64,000 nt of DNA from Caballeronia sp. TF1N1. Its GTDB lineage: Bacteria > Pseudomonadota > Gammaproteobacteria > Burkholderiales > Burkholderiaceae. The translations under genes were made by a program, and so were the position numbers. The notes under the pieces were generated by a model. It was not told the origin of the DNA. It saw nothing but the letters and a program-made list of their open reading frames with translations, and searched no databases. The stretch is taken from the NCBI RefSeq assembly GCF_022878925.1, contig NZ_CP084631.1, positions 72,572-136,571 on the forward strand, written 5' to 3'. Of this stretch, positions 25,720 to 34,409 are shown piece by piece. Numbering within the stretch: the stretch's first letter is position 1; every line of letters starts with the position of its first letter.

Positions 25720-26382
25720 ATGACGACTCTTACTCCTTCCAATGGCAGTCAGGCACGAAGCCGCACACGAACCGAGGCAGTCAAGCGACGAGGCAATCGC
25801 ACGACCCGCATTCCCGAGATATTGGATGTCGCCATTCGCGTGTTCGCGCGTCACGGCGACAATGGCTTCACGCAGCGGCGTATCGCTGCCGATGCGGGCA
25901 TTCAGCTAGGCACGCTCCAGCACTATTTCGATAATCGCGACAACCTGCTCAAGGCGACGATCCAAGAGAGTTCGCGGCGCTATCTGGCCATTTCGCACGC
26001 GCTCGTCTCCGATTCGATCCTTACGCCGACCGAGCGACTGGAAGCGCTGGTCGATCACACCTTTGCCACCTTCACTGACCCCGAGACGCTGGTGAGTCCT
26101 TTCGCGCTCGAATGCTGGTCGCTCGCCGAACAGCACGAATGGATGCGTGAAATCATGGAGAAGGTCAGCGAGAGCTATCACGCGCTCTTCAGCGAACTGG
26201 TCGGACAGATCAACCCGAAGCTGACCGTGGAAGAGAGCTGGGTCCGCGCAGCGCTCATCTATTCTCACTGGCAGGGCCTGCTCGTCTTCCTGCGACGCTC
26301 GAAGTTCGGCCATACCCATCCCATGATTCTGAAAGGACCTGTCAAGGCACAGTGGGTCGAGCTTGCGCAGAACATGAAGTGA
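25720..26382 (+). CDS. TetR-family transcriptional regulator
   Basis: 220-aa regulator. After a basic N-terminal tail, the TetR helix-turn-helix occupies about residues 30-78 (RIPEILDVAIRVFARHGDNGFTQRRIAADAGIQLGTLQHYFDNRDNLLKA). An all-helical ligand-binding domain follows. The ATG at 25720 is used; an upstream TTG is also in frame. It is divergent from the SDR-to-FUSC gene run, with an operator-like inverted repeat in between, so autoregulation and control of that cluster are likely. The effector is unknown. Confidence 0.85.
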   Translation: MTTLTPSNGSQARSRTRTEAVKRRGNRTTRIPEILDVAIRVFARHGDNGFTQRRIAADAGIQLGTLQHYFDNRDNLLKATIQESSRRYLAISHALVSDSILTPTERLEALVDHTFATFTDPETLVSPFALECWSLAEQHEWMREIMEKVSESYHALFSELVGQINPKLTVEESWVRAALIYSHWQGLLVFLRRSKFGHTHPMILKGPVKAQWVELAQNMK

Positions 26383-26422
26383 CAGCATGACGCGACGTCA
26401 TGCCGCCTCATGCGTTCGGCGG

Positions 26423-27358
26423 CTAGGACACCGTCCAGCCGCCGACTGTCGGTGTTGCCGATTCCCGCAAGCTCTCGATGGCCATTTGCACGGCCGGACG
26501 CGCGACGCCCGGCGCATGCCAGTACATCGAGACCGAGCCGTATCCTTCGAGGTCGATCGGCAGGATGCGAATGGCATTGAGTGCCTCGAAGCGCCTTGCG
26601 GCGCGATGGGAGGCGACGCCGACGAGATTCGAGTTGTTCAACAGGGCGAGATTCAGCAAGGACGAGTTCGACTCGACGCAATGGCTGGGCATCGACTTGC
26701 CTGCGGCGACCAGCGCGTCCTGCATCGCGTTTCGAACGGGCGTGCCTTGCGGCCAGACGATCCATGGAAAGCCGATCACGTCGTCCCACGTCAGCGACCC
26801 CCGAGCGACCAACGGATGCTGAGGTCGCGCCACCAGGTTGATGCGCTCGTCGTAGAGCTTTTCCACGAAGAGTTCGGCATCGTCGTGCGGATGGTCCGAA
26901 CGGCCGACGACGATATCCAGTTCCCCGCTTGCGAGTTGCGGCATCAACTGGTTCATCGTGCTCTCGACGATTCTCACCTGCGCGCGCGGCATTTTTTCGA
27001 TGAGCCGCGCGACGGCGAGCGGGACGGTATCAGCGGCGGACACGCCGGACGTGCCGATCGCGACCAGCCCGCTGCCGCCTTCCCTCATCGCGGACATATC
27101 GTCCCGCGTCATGTCCAGTTGCCCCTCAATACGGCGGGCATGTTCGATGAGTGCCTCGCCGTACCGCGTTGGACGCAACCCTCGCGCGTGCCGTTCGAAG
27201 AGCGGCAAGCCGACGTCTTCCTCCAGTTCCCGAAGCCATTTCGACAGCGAAGGCTGCGTCGTGTTGAGCGCGGCCGCCGACTGTGTCAGGTTCCCCGTTT
27301 TGGAAAGACTGAGCAGCACCTGCAGGTGCCGAAGCCTGAGCCGATAGGTCCAGTCCAT
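26423..27358 (-). CDS. mhbR: LysR-family regulator of the 3-hydroxybenzoate/gentisate genes
   Basis: 311-aa LysR regulator starting MDWTYRLRLRHLQVLLSLSKTGNLTQSAAALNTTQPSLSKWLRELEEDVG (winged helix-turn-helix), with an effector domain of the GbpR-like type (GLVAIGTSGVSAADTVP..., GELDIVVGRSD). An alternative start at 27382 would add MPTRTTLL. It is divergent from the gentisate dioxygenase gene with a shared promoter region, the arrangement of mhbR with mhbD in Klebsiella-type clusters. The symbol rests on context. A frameshifted paralogue with a nearly identical N-terminus is at 33415-34396. Confidence 0.75.
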   Translation of the reverse strand: MDWTYRLRLRHLQVLLSLSKTGNLTQSAAALNTTQPSLSKWLRELEEDVGLPLFERHARGLRPTRYGEALIEHARRIEGQLDMTRDDMSAMREGGSGLVAIGTSGVSAADTVPLAVARLIEKMPRAQVRIVESTMNQLMPQLASGELDIVVGRSDHPHDDAELFVEKLYDERINLVARPQHPLVARGSLTWDDVIGFPWIVWPQGTPVRNAMQDALVAAGKSMPSHCVESNSSLLNLALLNNSNLVGVASHRAARRFEALNAIRILPIDLEGYGSVSMYWHAPGVARPAVQMAIESLRESATPTVGGWTVS

Positions 27359-27410
27359 GAGCAAGGTTGTCCGCGTTGGCATTTGGCGCGCCTTGAGCGA
27401 GGTATACCAA

Positions 27411-27490
27411 AAACCATATGGGTGAGAAGAAAATCCCATTTTACGAAGTATGGGTGCTGCGAATATAAAGCATCTTCATGGAATTGCGAA
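27411..27490 (+). promoter_or_regulatory. LysR-type operator/promoter of the mhb operon
   Basis: A dyad CCCAT-N10-ATGGG (27435-27439 and 27450-27454) lies between the divergent regulator and dioxygenase genes, followed by an AATATAAAG box (27462-27470) that could be the -10 region. About 78% of a 60-base core is shared with a second site at 38341-38420, which supports this as a functional control element. Confidence 0.6.
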
Positions 27491-27539
27491 AGGTGCCTTG
27501 AGGCTGCCTTCGAGCCACTAACAACACGATGGAGACATC

Positions 27540-28583
27540 ATGACGAAGACACCCAACCCGGCCCGCGCCGCTTACTACGACAAGATCGCCACCCGCGGCA
27601 TGGCGCCGTTGTGGGAATCGCTGCACAACCTCGTTCCGAAGTCGCCGCAGCCGGCCGCGCAACCGGCGCACTGGAAATATGCCGACGTCCGCGATCTGGT
27701 GATGGAAGCCGGTTCGCTCATCAGCGCAGAAGAAGCCGTGCGCCGCGTGCTGGTGCTCGAGAATCCCGGCCTGCCCGGCAAGTCGAGCATTACGCCAAAT
27801 CTGTATGCGGGTCTGCAACTCATTCTCCCGGGTGAAATCGCGCCGAGCCATCGCCATTCGCAGTCGGCGCTGCGCTTCATCGTCGAAGGCAAGGGCGCGT
27901 GGACGGCGGTCGATGGCGAACGCACGACGATGCATCCGGGTGACTTCATCATCACGCCGTCCTGGACCTTCCACGACCACGGCAACCCGTCCGTAGAAGA
28001 CGGCGGAGAACCGGTCGTCTGGCTCGATGGTCTCGATATCCCGATCGTCGCGCACATGAATGCGGGCTTTGCGGAGAATCATCCGGAGAAGGTGCAGCCG
28101 GTCTCGCGCAAGGAAGGCGACAGCTTTGCTCGCTTCGGTCACAACATGGCGCCGGTGCGGCACAAGGTGAGCGACCCGACATCGCCCATCTTCAGTTATC
28201 CCTATGCGCGCAGCCGGGAGGCGCTCGACAGCCTGTATCGAAACGGCGAACTGGACGAATGGGACGGCTCGAAGCTGCGATATGTGAATCCGGCGACCGG
28301 GGGCTGGCCGATGCCGACCATCGCGAGTTTCATGCAATTCCTGCCGGCGGGTTTTTCCGGCCGCACGTACCGAACCACCGACGCCACCATCTTCTGCGTC
28401 GTCGAAGGCTCGGGTGTCGCGGCGATCGGCGACGCGGAGTTTTCATACGCGGCGCACGACGTTTTCGTGGCGCCTTCCTGGGCACCCGTGCAGTTGCGAG
28501 CATCGACCGATGCAGTCCTGTTCAGCTTCTCCGACAGGCCCGTTCTGAGCGCCCTCAATCTCCTGCGCGAAGAGCGCGTCTGA
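27540..28583 (+). CDS. mhbD: Gentisate 1,2-dioxygenase
   Basis: 347-aa bicupin ring-cleavage dioxygenase that opens gentisate to maleylpyruvate using Fe(II). The N-terminal cupin has the iron-binding region [26 protein letters not shown] and [20 protein letters not shown] second, degenerate cupin follows ([24 protein letters not shown]...). Length and motifs match bacterial gentisate dioxygenases (MhbD/NagI/SdgD). GGAG lies 5 bases before the ATG. It is the first gene of the mhbD-H-I-M operon. Confidence 0.93.
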   Translation: MTKTPNPARAAYYDKIATRGMAPLWESLHNLVPKSPQPAAQPAHWKYADVRDLVMEAGSLISAEEAVRRVLVLENPGLPGKSSITPNLYAGLQLILPGEIAPSHRHSQSALRFIVEGKGAWTAVDGERTTMHPGDFIITPSWTFHDHGNPSVEDGGEPVVWLDGLDIPIVAHMNAGFAENHPEKVQPVSRKEGDSFARFGHNMAPVRHKVSDPTSPIFSYPYARSREALDSLYRNGELDEWDGSKLRYVNPATGGWPMPTIASFMQFLPAGFSGRTYRTTDATIFCVVEGSGVAAIGDAEFSYAAHDVFVAPSWAPVQLRASTDAVLFSFSDRPVLSALNLLREERV

Positions 28584-28639
28584 GCGAGCGGCACCACACG
28601 CATCGCACCATTACACCACTCCATAGCACTCAAAAGATC

Positions 28640-29338
28640 ATGAACTTTGTTTTCTCCCCTGAAGCGCCCGTAGCCATTCCCGTTGTTGGCAGCGATGCAA
28701 GCTTTGCGGTACGCCGCGTTTACTGCGTCGGCCGCAATTACGCGGCGCACGCGCGCGAAATGGGCTTCGACCCGGACCGTGAACCGCCGTTCTTCTTCTG
28801 CAAGCCTGCCGACGCCATCGTTCCCGTGGGCTACGACGAAACGCTGGAGCTTCCGTATCCGGCGCAAACCACGAACTACCACTACGAAGCAGAACTGGTT
28901 GCCGTAATCGGCAAGGGCGGTGAAGACATCGCGCTCGCCGACGCGCTGAATCACGTCTACGGCTACGCGGTCGGCCTCGACATGACCCGCCGCGACCTGC
29001 AGATGAAAATGCGCGAGATGGGACGTCCCTGGGAAATCGGCAAAGCCTTCGACAAGTCCGCGCCGATGGGCCCGATCCATCCGGTCGACGCGTCGGGACA
29101 CTTCGAGAAGGCCGGCATCTGGCTGACCGTCAATGAAGAAAGCAAACAAAAGAGCGACGTTTCGCATCTCATCTGGTCGGTCGCCGAGACCGTGGCCGAT
29201 CTCTCGAAGTATTTCCGCCTCGAACCGGGCGACGTCATCTTCACCGGCACGCCTGAAGGCGTCGGCCCCGTCGTATCCGGCGACGTGATGAAGGTCGGCA
29301 TCGACCGTCTCGGAGAATTGACTGTGCGGGTCGGTTAA
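28640..29338 (+). CDS. mhbH: Fumarylpyruvate hydrolase (FAH family)
   Basis: 232-aa fumarylacetoacetate-hydrolase-family enzyme that splits fumarylpyruvate into fumarate and pyruvate. Visible motifs are RVYCVGRNYAAHAREMG, HYEAELVAVIGKGG with metal-binding acidic residues, GYAVGLDMTRRDLQ, KAFDKSAPMGP and DVIFTGTPEGVGPV. The start at 28640 (MNFVFSPEA) is 56 bases after the dioxygenase stop; the longer open frame upstream overlaps the dioxygenase gene in another frame. It matches the second position of mhbDHIM-type operons. Confidence 0.9.
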   Translation: MNFVFSPEAPVAIPVVGSDASFAVRRVYCVGRNYAAHAREMGFDPDREPPFFFCKPADAIVPVGYDETLELPYPAQTTNYHYEAELVAVIGKGGEDIALADALNHVYGYAVGLDMTRRDLQMKMREMGRPWEIGKAFDKSAPMGPIHPVDASGHFEKAGIWLTVNEESKQKSDVSHLIWSVAETVADLSKYFRLEPGDVIFTGTPEGVGPVVSGDVMKVGIDRLGELTVRVG

Positions 29339-29366
29339 CGCGCTCGATCGACTCGGAGTTCCGCCC

Positions 29367-30008
29367 ATGAAACTGCATAGCTTCTTTAATAGTTCGACAT
29401 CCTATCGGGTTCGGATCGCCCTAAATCTCAAAGGCATTTCGTTCGAGACGTTGCCGGTCAATATCCGCACCGGCGAACATCGCGCCTCCGCATATGTCAC
29501 CGATGTCAATCCGTCGGCGGCCGTACCCGCCCTGATCGACGACGACTTCGGGCTCGGGCAGTCGCTTGCCATCATCGACTACCTCGACCAGAAATTTCCC
29601 GAACCGCGTCTGATTCCGGAAGCAATCGAGAAGCGGGCTCGCGTTCTGGAATTCGCATCGCTCATTGCCTGCGACATTCATCCCGTCAACAACCTGCGCA
29701 TCCTGAAGTATCTCGATCAGGTCCTCGAGGTTTCACCCGAGCAGAAAAGCGCCTGGTACAGGCACTGGGTCGCGGAAGGCATGGCGGGCGTCGAGCGGAT
29801 GCTCGACCGAAACAACACGGGGCCGTGGTGTTTCGGGGAGCAGGTCACGCTTGCGGACGTTTGCCTGATTCCGCAGATCGCCAACGCGCTGCGCATGGAT
29901 TGCGACCTGTCTGCCTACAAGCGTTCGATGCGCATTTTCGAGCATGCCGGCCGCCATCCTGCGTTCGCCGCGGCCGAGCCCGCGAAGCAACCCGACTACA
30001 GCAAATAA
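29367..30008 (+). CDS. mhbI: Maleylpyruvate isomerase (zeta-class GST fold)
   Basis: 213-aa zeta-class glutathione-S-transferase-like enzyme that isomerises maleylpyruvate to fumarylpyruvate. The N-terminal thioredoxin-like domain contains the active-site signature SSTSYRVRIALNLKGI and the glutathione-binding QSLAIIDYLD. The C-terminal helical domain has ACDIHPVNNLRILKYL, conserved in maleylacetoacetate and maleylpyruvate isomerases, and TLADVCLIPQI. It starts 28 bases after the hydrolase gene. NagL is the closest characterised type I can name. Confidence 0.9.
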   Translation: MKLHSFFNSSTSYRVRIALNLKGISFETLPVNIRTGEHRASAYVTDVNPSAAVPALIDDDFGLGQSLAIIDYLDQKFPEPRLIPEAIEKRARVLEFASLIACDIHPVNNLRILKYLDQVLEVSPEQKSAWYRHWVAEGMAGVERMLDRNNTGPWCFGEQVTLADVCLIPQIANALRMDCDLSAYKRSMRIFEHAGRHPAFAAAEPAKQPDYSK

Positions 30009-30027
30009 GCATCCGAAGGAGACAGAG

Positions 30028-31230
30028 ATGGAAAAGCAAGCCGGTCAGTCGGTTTTGGTCATCGGTGGCGGTATCGGCGGTCTGGCGGCGGCACTTGCCC
30101 TCGCCAAGCAAGGCATCCAGGTACTCATTCTCGAACAGGCACCGGAGATTGGCGAAATCGGCGCAGGCATCCAGCTTGCCGCGAACGCCTTCAACGCGCT
30201 CGACGCGCTGGGCGTCGGCGAGGCCGCTCGCAGTCGGGCCGTATTCACAGACTATCTGAAGCTGATGGATGCCATTGACGCACGCGAGGTTGCATGTGTC
30301 GAGACGGGCGATGCCTATCGCAAACGATTCGGCAACCCATATGCGGTCATCCACCGTGCAGACATTCACCTCTCGATTCTGGAAGCGGTCAAAGTCAATC
30401 CGTCGATTCGCTTCAAGACGAGCACGCAGGTTGTCTCTTTCGATCAGAACGGTTCGGGCGTGGTCGTGATCGACCAGCACGGCGAGCGCTATCACGCCGA
30501 TGCGGTGATCGGTTGCGACGGCGTCAAATCCGTCATCCGGCAGGCGCTCGTCGGCGACCAGCATCGCGTGACGGGACACGTCGTCTACCGCGCTGTGGTC
30601 GACGTGCAGAACATGCCCGACGATCTGCGGATTAACGCCCCGGTCGTGTGGTGCGGGCCGAACTGCCACCTGGTTCACTATCCGCTTCGCGGCGGCCAGC
30701 AGTACAACCTGGTCGTGACCTTCCATAGCCGCGAGCAGGAGGAATGGGGCGTTCGCGATGGCAGCAAGGAAGAAGTGCTCAGCTACTTCCAGGGTATCCA
30801 TCCGCTGCCGCACCAGATGCTCGACCGGCCGACGTCGTGGCGACGCTGGGCAACGGCCGACCGCGACCCAGTTGACCACTGGAGCGCCGGACGTGCAACG
30901 GTGCTTGGCGATGCCGCCCACCCGATGACGCAATACATCGCTCAAGGTGCATGCCAGGCGCTCGAAGACGCCATCACGCTGGGCGAGGCGGTGAAAGTGA
31001 CGCAGGGCAACTTCGAAGATGCCTTCAGGCTTTACGAAAAAGCGCGCATTGCGCGGACCGCCCGGGTGCTGTACTCGGCGCGGGAAATGGGCCGTGTCTA
31101 CCACGCCAAAGGTGTCGAGCGTCTTGTGCGCAACGGCCTGTGGGCCAATCGTCCGCAAGAGCGGTTCTATGACTCGCTTGAATGGCTCCATGGCTGGCGC
31201 GCGGAGGACTGTCTGAAAGACGCGCTGTAA
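30028..31230 (+). CDS. mhbM: 3-Hydroxybenzoate 6-monooxygenase
   Basis: 400-aa single-component FAD monooxygenase that para-hydroxylates 3-hydroxybenzoate to gentisate with NADH and oxygen. FAD-binding GGGIGGLAAALALAKQG near the N-terminus, DG motif GCDGVKSVIR and GD motif TVLGDAAHPMTQYIAQGACQALEDA are all present. Length and motifs agree with MhbM/3HB6H rather than salicylate 1-hydroxylase, supported by the gentisate genes upstream. AAGGAGA precedes the ATG. It completes the pathway D-H-I-M. Confidence 0.88.
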   Translation: MEKQAGQSVLVIGGGIGGLAAALALAKQGIQVLILEQAPEIGEIGAGIQLAANAFNALDALGVGEAARSRAVFTDYLKLMDAIDAREVACVETGDAYRKRFGNPYAVIHRADIHLSILEAVKVNPSIRFKTSTQVVSFDQNGSGVVVIDQHGERYHADAVIGCDGVKSVIRQALVGDQHRVTGHVVYRAVVDVQNMPDDLRINAPVVWCGPNCHLVHYPLRGGQQYNLVVTFHSREQEEWGVRDGSKEEVLSYFQGIHPLPHQMLDRPTSWRRWATADRDPVDHWSAGRATVLGDAAHPMTQYIAQGACQALEDAITLGEAVKVTQGNFEDAFRLYEKARIARTARVLYSAREMGRVYHAKGVERLVRNGLWANRPQERFYDSLEWLHGWRAEDCLKDAL

Positions 31231-31381
31231 TCGAAGTAGAAAGGTCGGGCGGGCCGTTCGATGCCAGACATCGTACGTCCTGCCCGGCGTCCATGCGGCG
31301 TAGCAACTCGAACATACCGACTGTTTTGGTGATGGATATGAATTTCCCCTGTTCGAAAAAGCGTCTCCAGACACGCTGAGC

Positions 31382-31993
31382 ATGAAGAACAAATACGAAC
31401 GGAACAGTCTCGAGCAGAATTTTTCGACGAGCGTAACGCCGTTGCAGCGGCTCTGGAGCGTTTCGGCCGACAAGGCCATCGCGCCGGGGAATGGTCTTTC
31501 ACCTGCACTCTCTTGGCCTCTTGTCGTCATGACTTACCTCGACCAACCGCTGACACAAACCGAACTGGCTCTGCTTCTGGGTGTGGAGCGCTCTTCGTTC
31601 ACCAGACTGCTGGACCGACTGTGCGAAAGCGATCTTGTCGAGCGGTATCGCATCGAAGAAGACCGTCGCGTCAATCTCCTTCGCCTCACACGTCAAGGTT
31701 CGGTCCACGGCGAAACGCTTAAATCGGCTGTGAGCGACTTCAGAAGCCAAGCGCTCGACGGTATTACGAACGAAGGTCTGACGACATGCCCGAGGGTCTT
31801 CGAGCGGATACAGACCAATCTTTCTGAGGCGAGCCCGCCAGCTGCGATTCTTCGCTTTAGCTTAAACGCAGTGCCTTCGCTCAGGTCGTACATGACTGTC
31901 GATCGAATCGGCCGATTCGCCTGTCGACGCAGTGGTCCGGACGCGTTCTGCCATCTTCGTAACATCGATTCACGCAGTAACCCAAATACATAA
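31382..31993 (+). CDS. MarR-family transcriptional regulator with an unusual C-terminal extension
   Basis: 203-aa protein. Residues 15-150 form a MarR winged helix domain (PLQRLWSVSADKAIA, TQTELALLLGVERSSFTRLLDRLCESDLVERYRIEEDRRVNLLRLTRQG). Typical MarR proteins end near residue 150. Here the last 45 or so residues (SLNAVPSLRSYMTV... to SNPNT) are Arg/Ser-rich and unlike the family, so the natural stop may have been lost. It lies 150 bases after mhbM and just before a frameshifted transporter gene in the same direction. Its regulon is unknown. Confidence 0.7.
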   Translation: MKNKYERNSLEQNFSTSVTPLQRLWSVSADKAIAPGNGLSPALSWPLVVMTYLDQPLTQTELALLLGVERSSFTRLLDRLCESDLVERYRIEEDRRVNLLRLTRQGSVHGETLKSAVSDFRSQALDGITNEGLTTCPRVFERIQTNLSEASPPAAILRFSLNAVPSLRSYMTVDRIGRFACRRSGPDAFCHLRNIDSRSNPNT

Positions 31994-32012
31994 ATACACT
32001 GGAGACAACCCT

Positions 32013-33373
32013 ATGCGAACACCTAGCGCGATTACCGTCGATGAATTCGTCGATTCGAGACAGGTGTCCGATTTCAAAAGCGCGTGCTTTTTCTGTGCTT
32101 CATCATCGTGGCCATCGATGGCCTGGATACCGCCTGCGTAAGTTTTATCGGCCCGGCCATCCGCGCGCATTGGAACCTGACCGCGGCTGCGCTCGCGCCG
32201 CTCTTCGGCGCAGGACTTGCCGGACTCATGGTTGGTGCGCTGTGTTTCGGACCGATGGCCGACGAGATCGGCCGAAAGAATGTGCTCGTGATATCGGTGC
32301 TGGTCTTTGGCCTCGCGAGTCTTGCCTCGGCATTTTCGACCTCACTGCAGGCGCTTGTCTTGATGCGGTTTATCACCGGCCTCGGGTTGGGCGGCGCCAT
32401 GCCGAACGCCATCACGCTCACTTCTGAGTATTGCCCCACGCCTCGCCGCTCAGGCCTCGTCACCTTGATGTTCTGCGGTTTTACAGTAGGGGCCGCGGGC
32501 GGCGCATTGATGAGCGCACAGCTCGTGAGTCTCATGGGATGGAAGGGTGTGTTGATTGTGGGTGGCGTATTGCCGCTTGCTGCCGTTCCATTCATGGTCC
32601 TGTGGCTGCCCGAGTCGATTCGATTCCTCCTGCTTTCGCGTTCTGACAAGAACCTTCGGCAGGTGAATGCCATTGCCTCGAAAATAGCGGGAGCCAATGA
32701 GCCCGTTCCAGCTTTGTACGCAGGAGAGGCTGTCGCTCGCTCGTCGGTGGGAGCGCTCTTCGCGCCGGGTGTCTTTTTCGGCACCATGTTGCTCTGGTCG
32801 ACTTTCTTTATGAGCCTGCTCGTTGTCTATTCCCTGACGAACTGGCTGCCGGTCTTGCTCACCACGTCCGGAATGTCGCTCAAGCAAACGTCGCTCATCA
32901 TTATGCTGTTTCAGGTCGGCGCCACGGCAGGCGGCATCTGGCTAGGCCGCCTGATGGATCGGCACGATCCACAGGTCGTCTTAGGATGGTCCTATACTGC
33001 ATCGGCCGGACTGATCCTGATCTGTGCATTCGCGGCGCAGTCCGCGATCATCGTGTCGCTGTGCGTGTTCGGCATCGGCTTATTTGCGAGCGGCGGACAG
33101 ATGGGAGGCTACGCACTGGCGGCCGGCTACTATGCAACCAGCAGCCGGGCGACGGGCGTGGCATGGTCGAACGCCGCCGGACGCACAGGCTCGGTACTGG
33201 GTTCTGTCGCGGGCGGCGCGCTTCTCGGGATGGGACTCGAACAACGCGACATCATCCTAAGCCTGGCGGTTCCTGCTTTGATTGCAGCGATCTCATTGTT
33301 CGCCTTCAGCCGGGTTCGTAACGGCCAAGCCGCCCGCGCTGCCGACAATCTCGTTGGTTCAGCCACCGAATAA
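32013..33373 (+). pseudogene. AAHS-family aromatic acid transporter (MFS), N-terminal frameshift
   Basis: 12-helix MFS permease of the aromatic acid:H+ symporter group (MhbT/BenK/PcaK type). Motifs include IVAIDGLDTACVSFIGPAI in helix 1, the loop 2-3 motif GPMADEIGRKNVLV, LPESIRFLL and GIWLGRLMDRHDPQ. The natural start is ATG 32013 with GGAG at 32001, reading MRTPSAITVDEFVDSRQVSDF. The frame then shifts at a TTT run (32072-32074). Adding one T would give VSDFQKRVLFLCF and join the parts. Only the downstream GTG at 32084 opens the rest, without a ribosome binding site. It is expected to be the 3-hydroxybenzoate or gentisate importer. Function is doubtful unless the break is a sequencing error. 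Confidence 0.75.
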
Positions 33374-33414
33374 CGAGGCGCCCGGCGGCGAAAGCGATCA
33401 GGCCGGCGGCAGGT

Positions 33415-34396
33415 TCACTTCTGGACCACACGATCAGGCGCGAGTGCGCCGGCTGGAACTGACGAATCTTCACCCGTCGATGTGCCGCGTACTGCCTTGC
33501 GCAATCCGTCGAGCGCGATTCGCACGGTGTTGCGGGTCCGCGAATTTTCCCGCCAATAGACGGTTACGGCACCGCTCACCGAAAGCGGATAGTCCAGGAT
33601 GGCGAGGATGTTCATCTTCTCGAGCCGGAGCGCTGGCCGGCGGGCTGCAATACCGAGCAAGTCACTGCCGGTAAGGATAGAGGCATTCAGAGAGGCCGAA
33701 TTCGACTCGATAAAATGACTGGGCAGCCGTTTCCCCGACTCCATGAGCGAAAGGTCGAAGGCTGTTCGGACCGGCGTGCCCTTGGCCCACAACGCCCACC
33801 CGTAGCAGCAAAGCTGCTCCCAGCTCGGCTGCCGCTCGGAGGCAAGAGGATGGCCGCGTCTCGCCACGACGTGAACACGTTCCACATACAGCGACTCGGC
33901 GTGAATTTCAGGATTCTGGAACACTATGTCGCTTCGGGCCACGACGATATCGAGTTCTCCGGCGCTCAGCTTGGCCTGCAATGTTGCTAGTTCGTTCTCT
34001 TCGATTCGAACGTGGGCAGCCGGAATCGCCCGCTTCAGATTCAGAATCGCAAGGGAAATGACCGTATCAACGGAAGACGCTCCGGCTACGCCCATCGCGA
34101 CGAGTCCCGCGCCGTTCTTCCGCATCGCCGCGAGATCGTCGCGAGCCTTTTCGAAGTGGGCGACGAGTCCGCGCGCGTGTTCGATGAGCGCTTCGCCATA
34201 AGGATGTCGGCCGAATGCCGCGTGCGCGTCGCTCGAATAACGGCAAGCCGACGTCTTCCTCCAGTTCCTTGAGCCATTTGGATAGATTGGGCTGGGTCGT
34301 ATGAAGCTCTTCAGCCGAATGGCTCATGTTGCTGCTTCGCGCGAGGCTCAGCAGCATCTGCAGGTTTCTCAGGCGAAGACGGTCGGTCCAATCCAC
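33415..34396 (-). pseudogene. LysR-family regulator, paralogue of mhbR, frameshifted
   Basis: A GTG start at 34396 opens VDWTDRLRLRNLQMLLSLARSSNMSHSAEELHTTQPNLSKWLKELEEDVGLPLFERRARGIRPT, closely similar to the regulator at 26423-27358. One extra base near 34200 shifts the frame; in the next frame YGEALIEHARGLVAHFEKARDD and the full effector domain follow to 33415 (GLVAMGVAGASSVDTV..., GELDIVVARSD). The DNA-binding part alone could still be made. No stop separates the preceding flavoprotein frame from the start of this gene. Confidence 0.8.
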
Positions 34397-34409
34397 GGTG
34401 TAAGACGTC

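Noticed and set aside
29845..31530. A 561-codon minus-strand frame
   Set aside because: Antisense to mhbI and mhbM, whose catalytic motifs are clear on the other strand.
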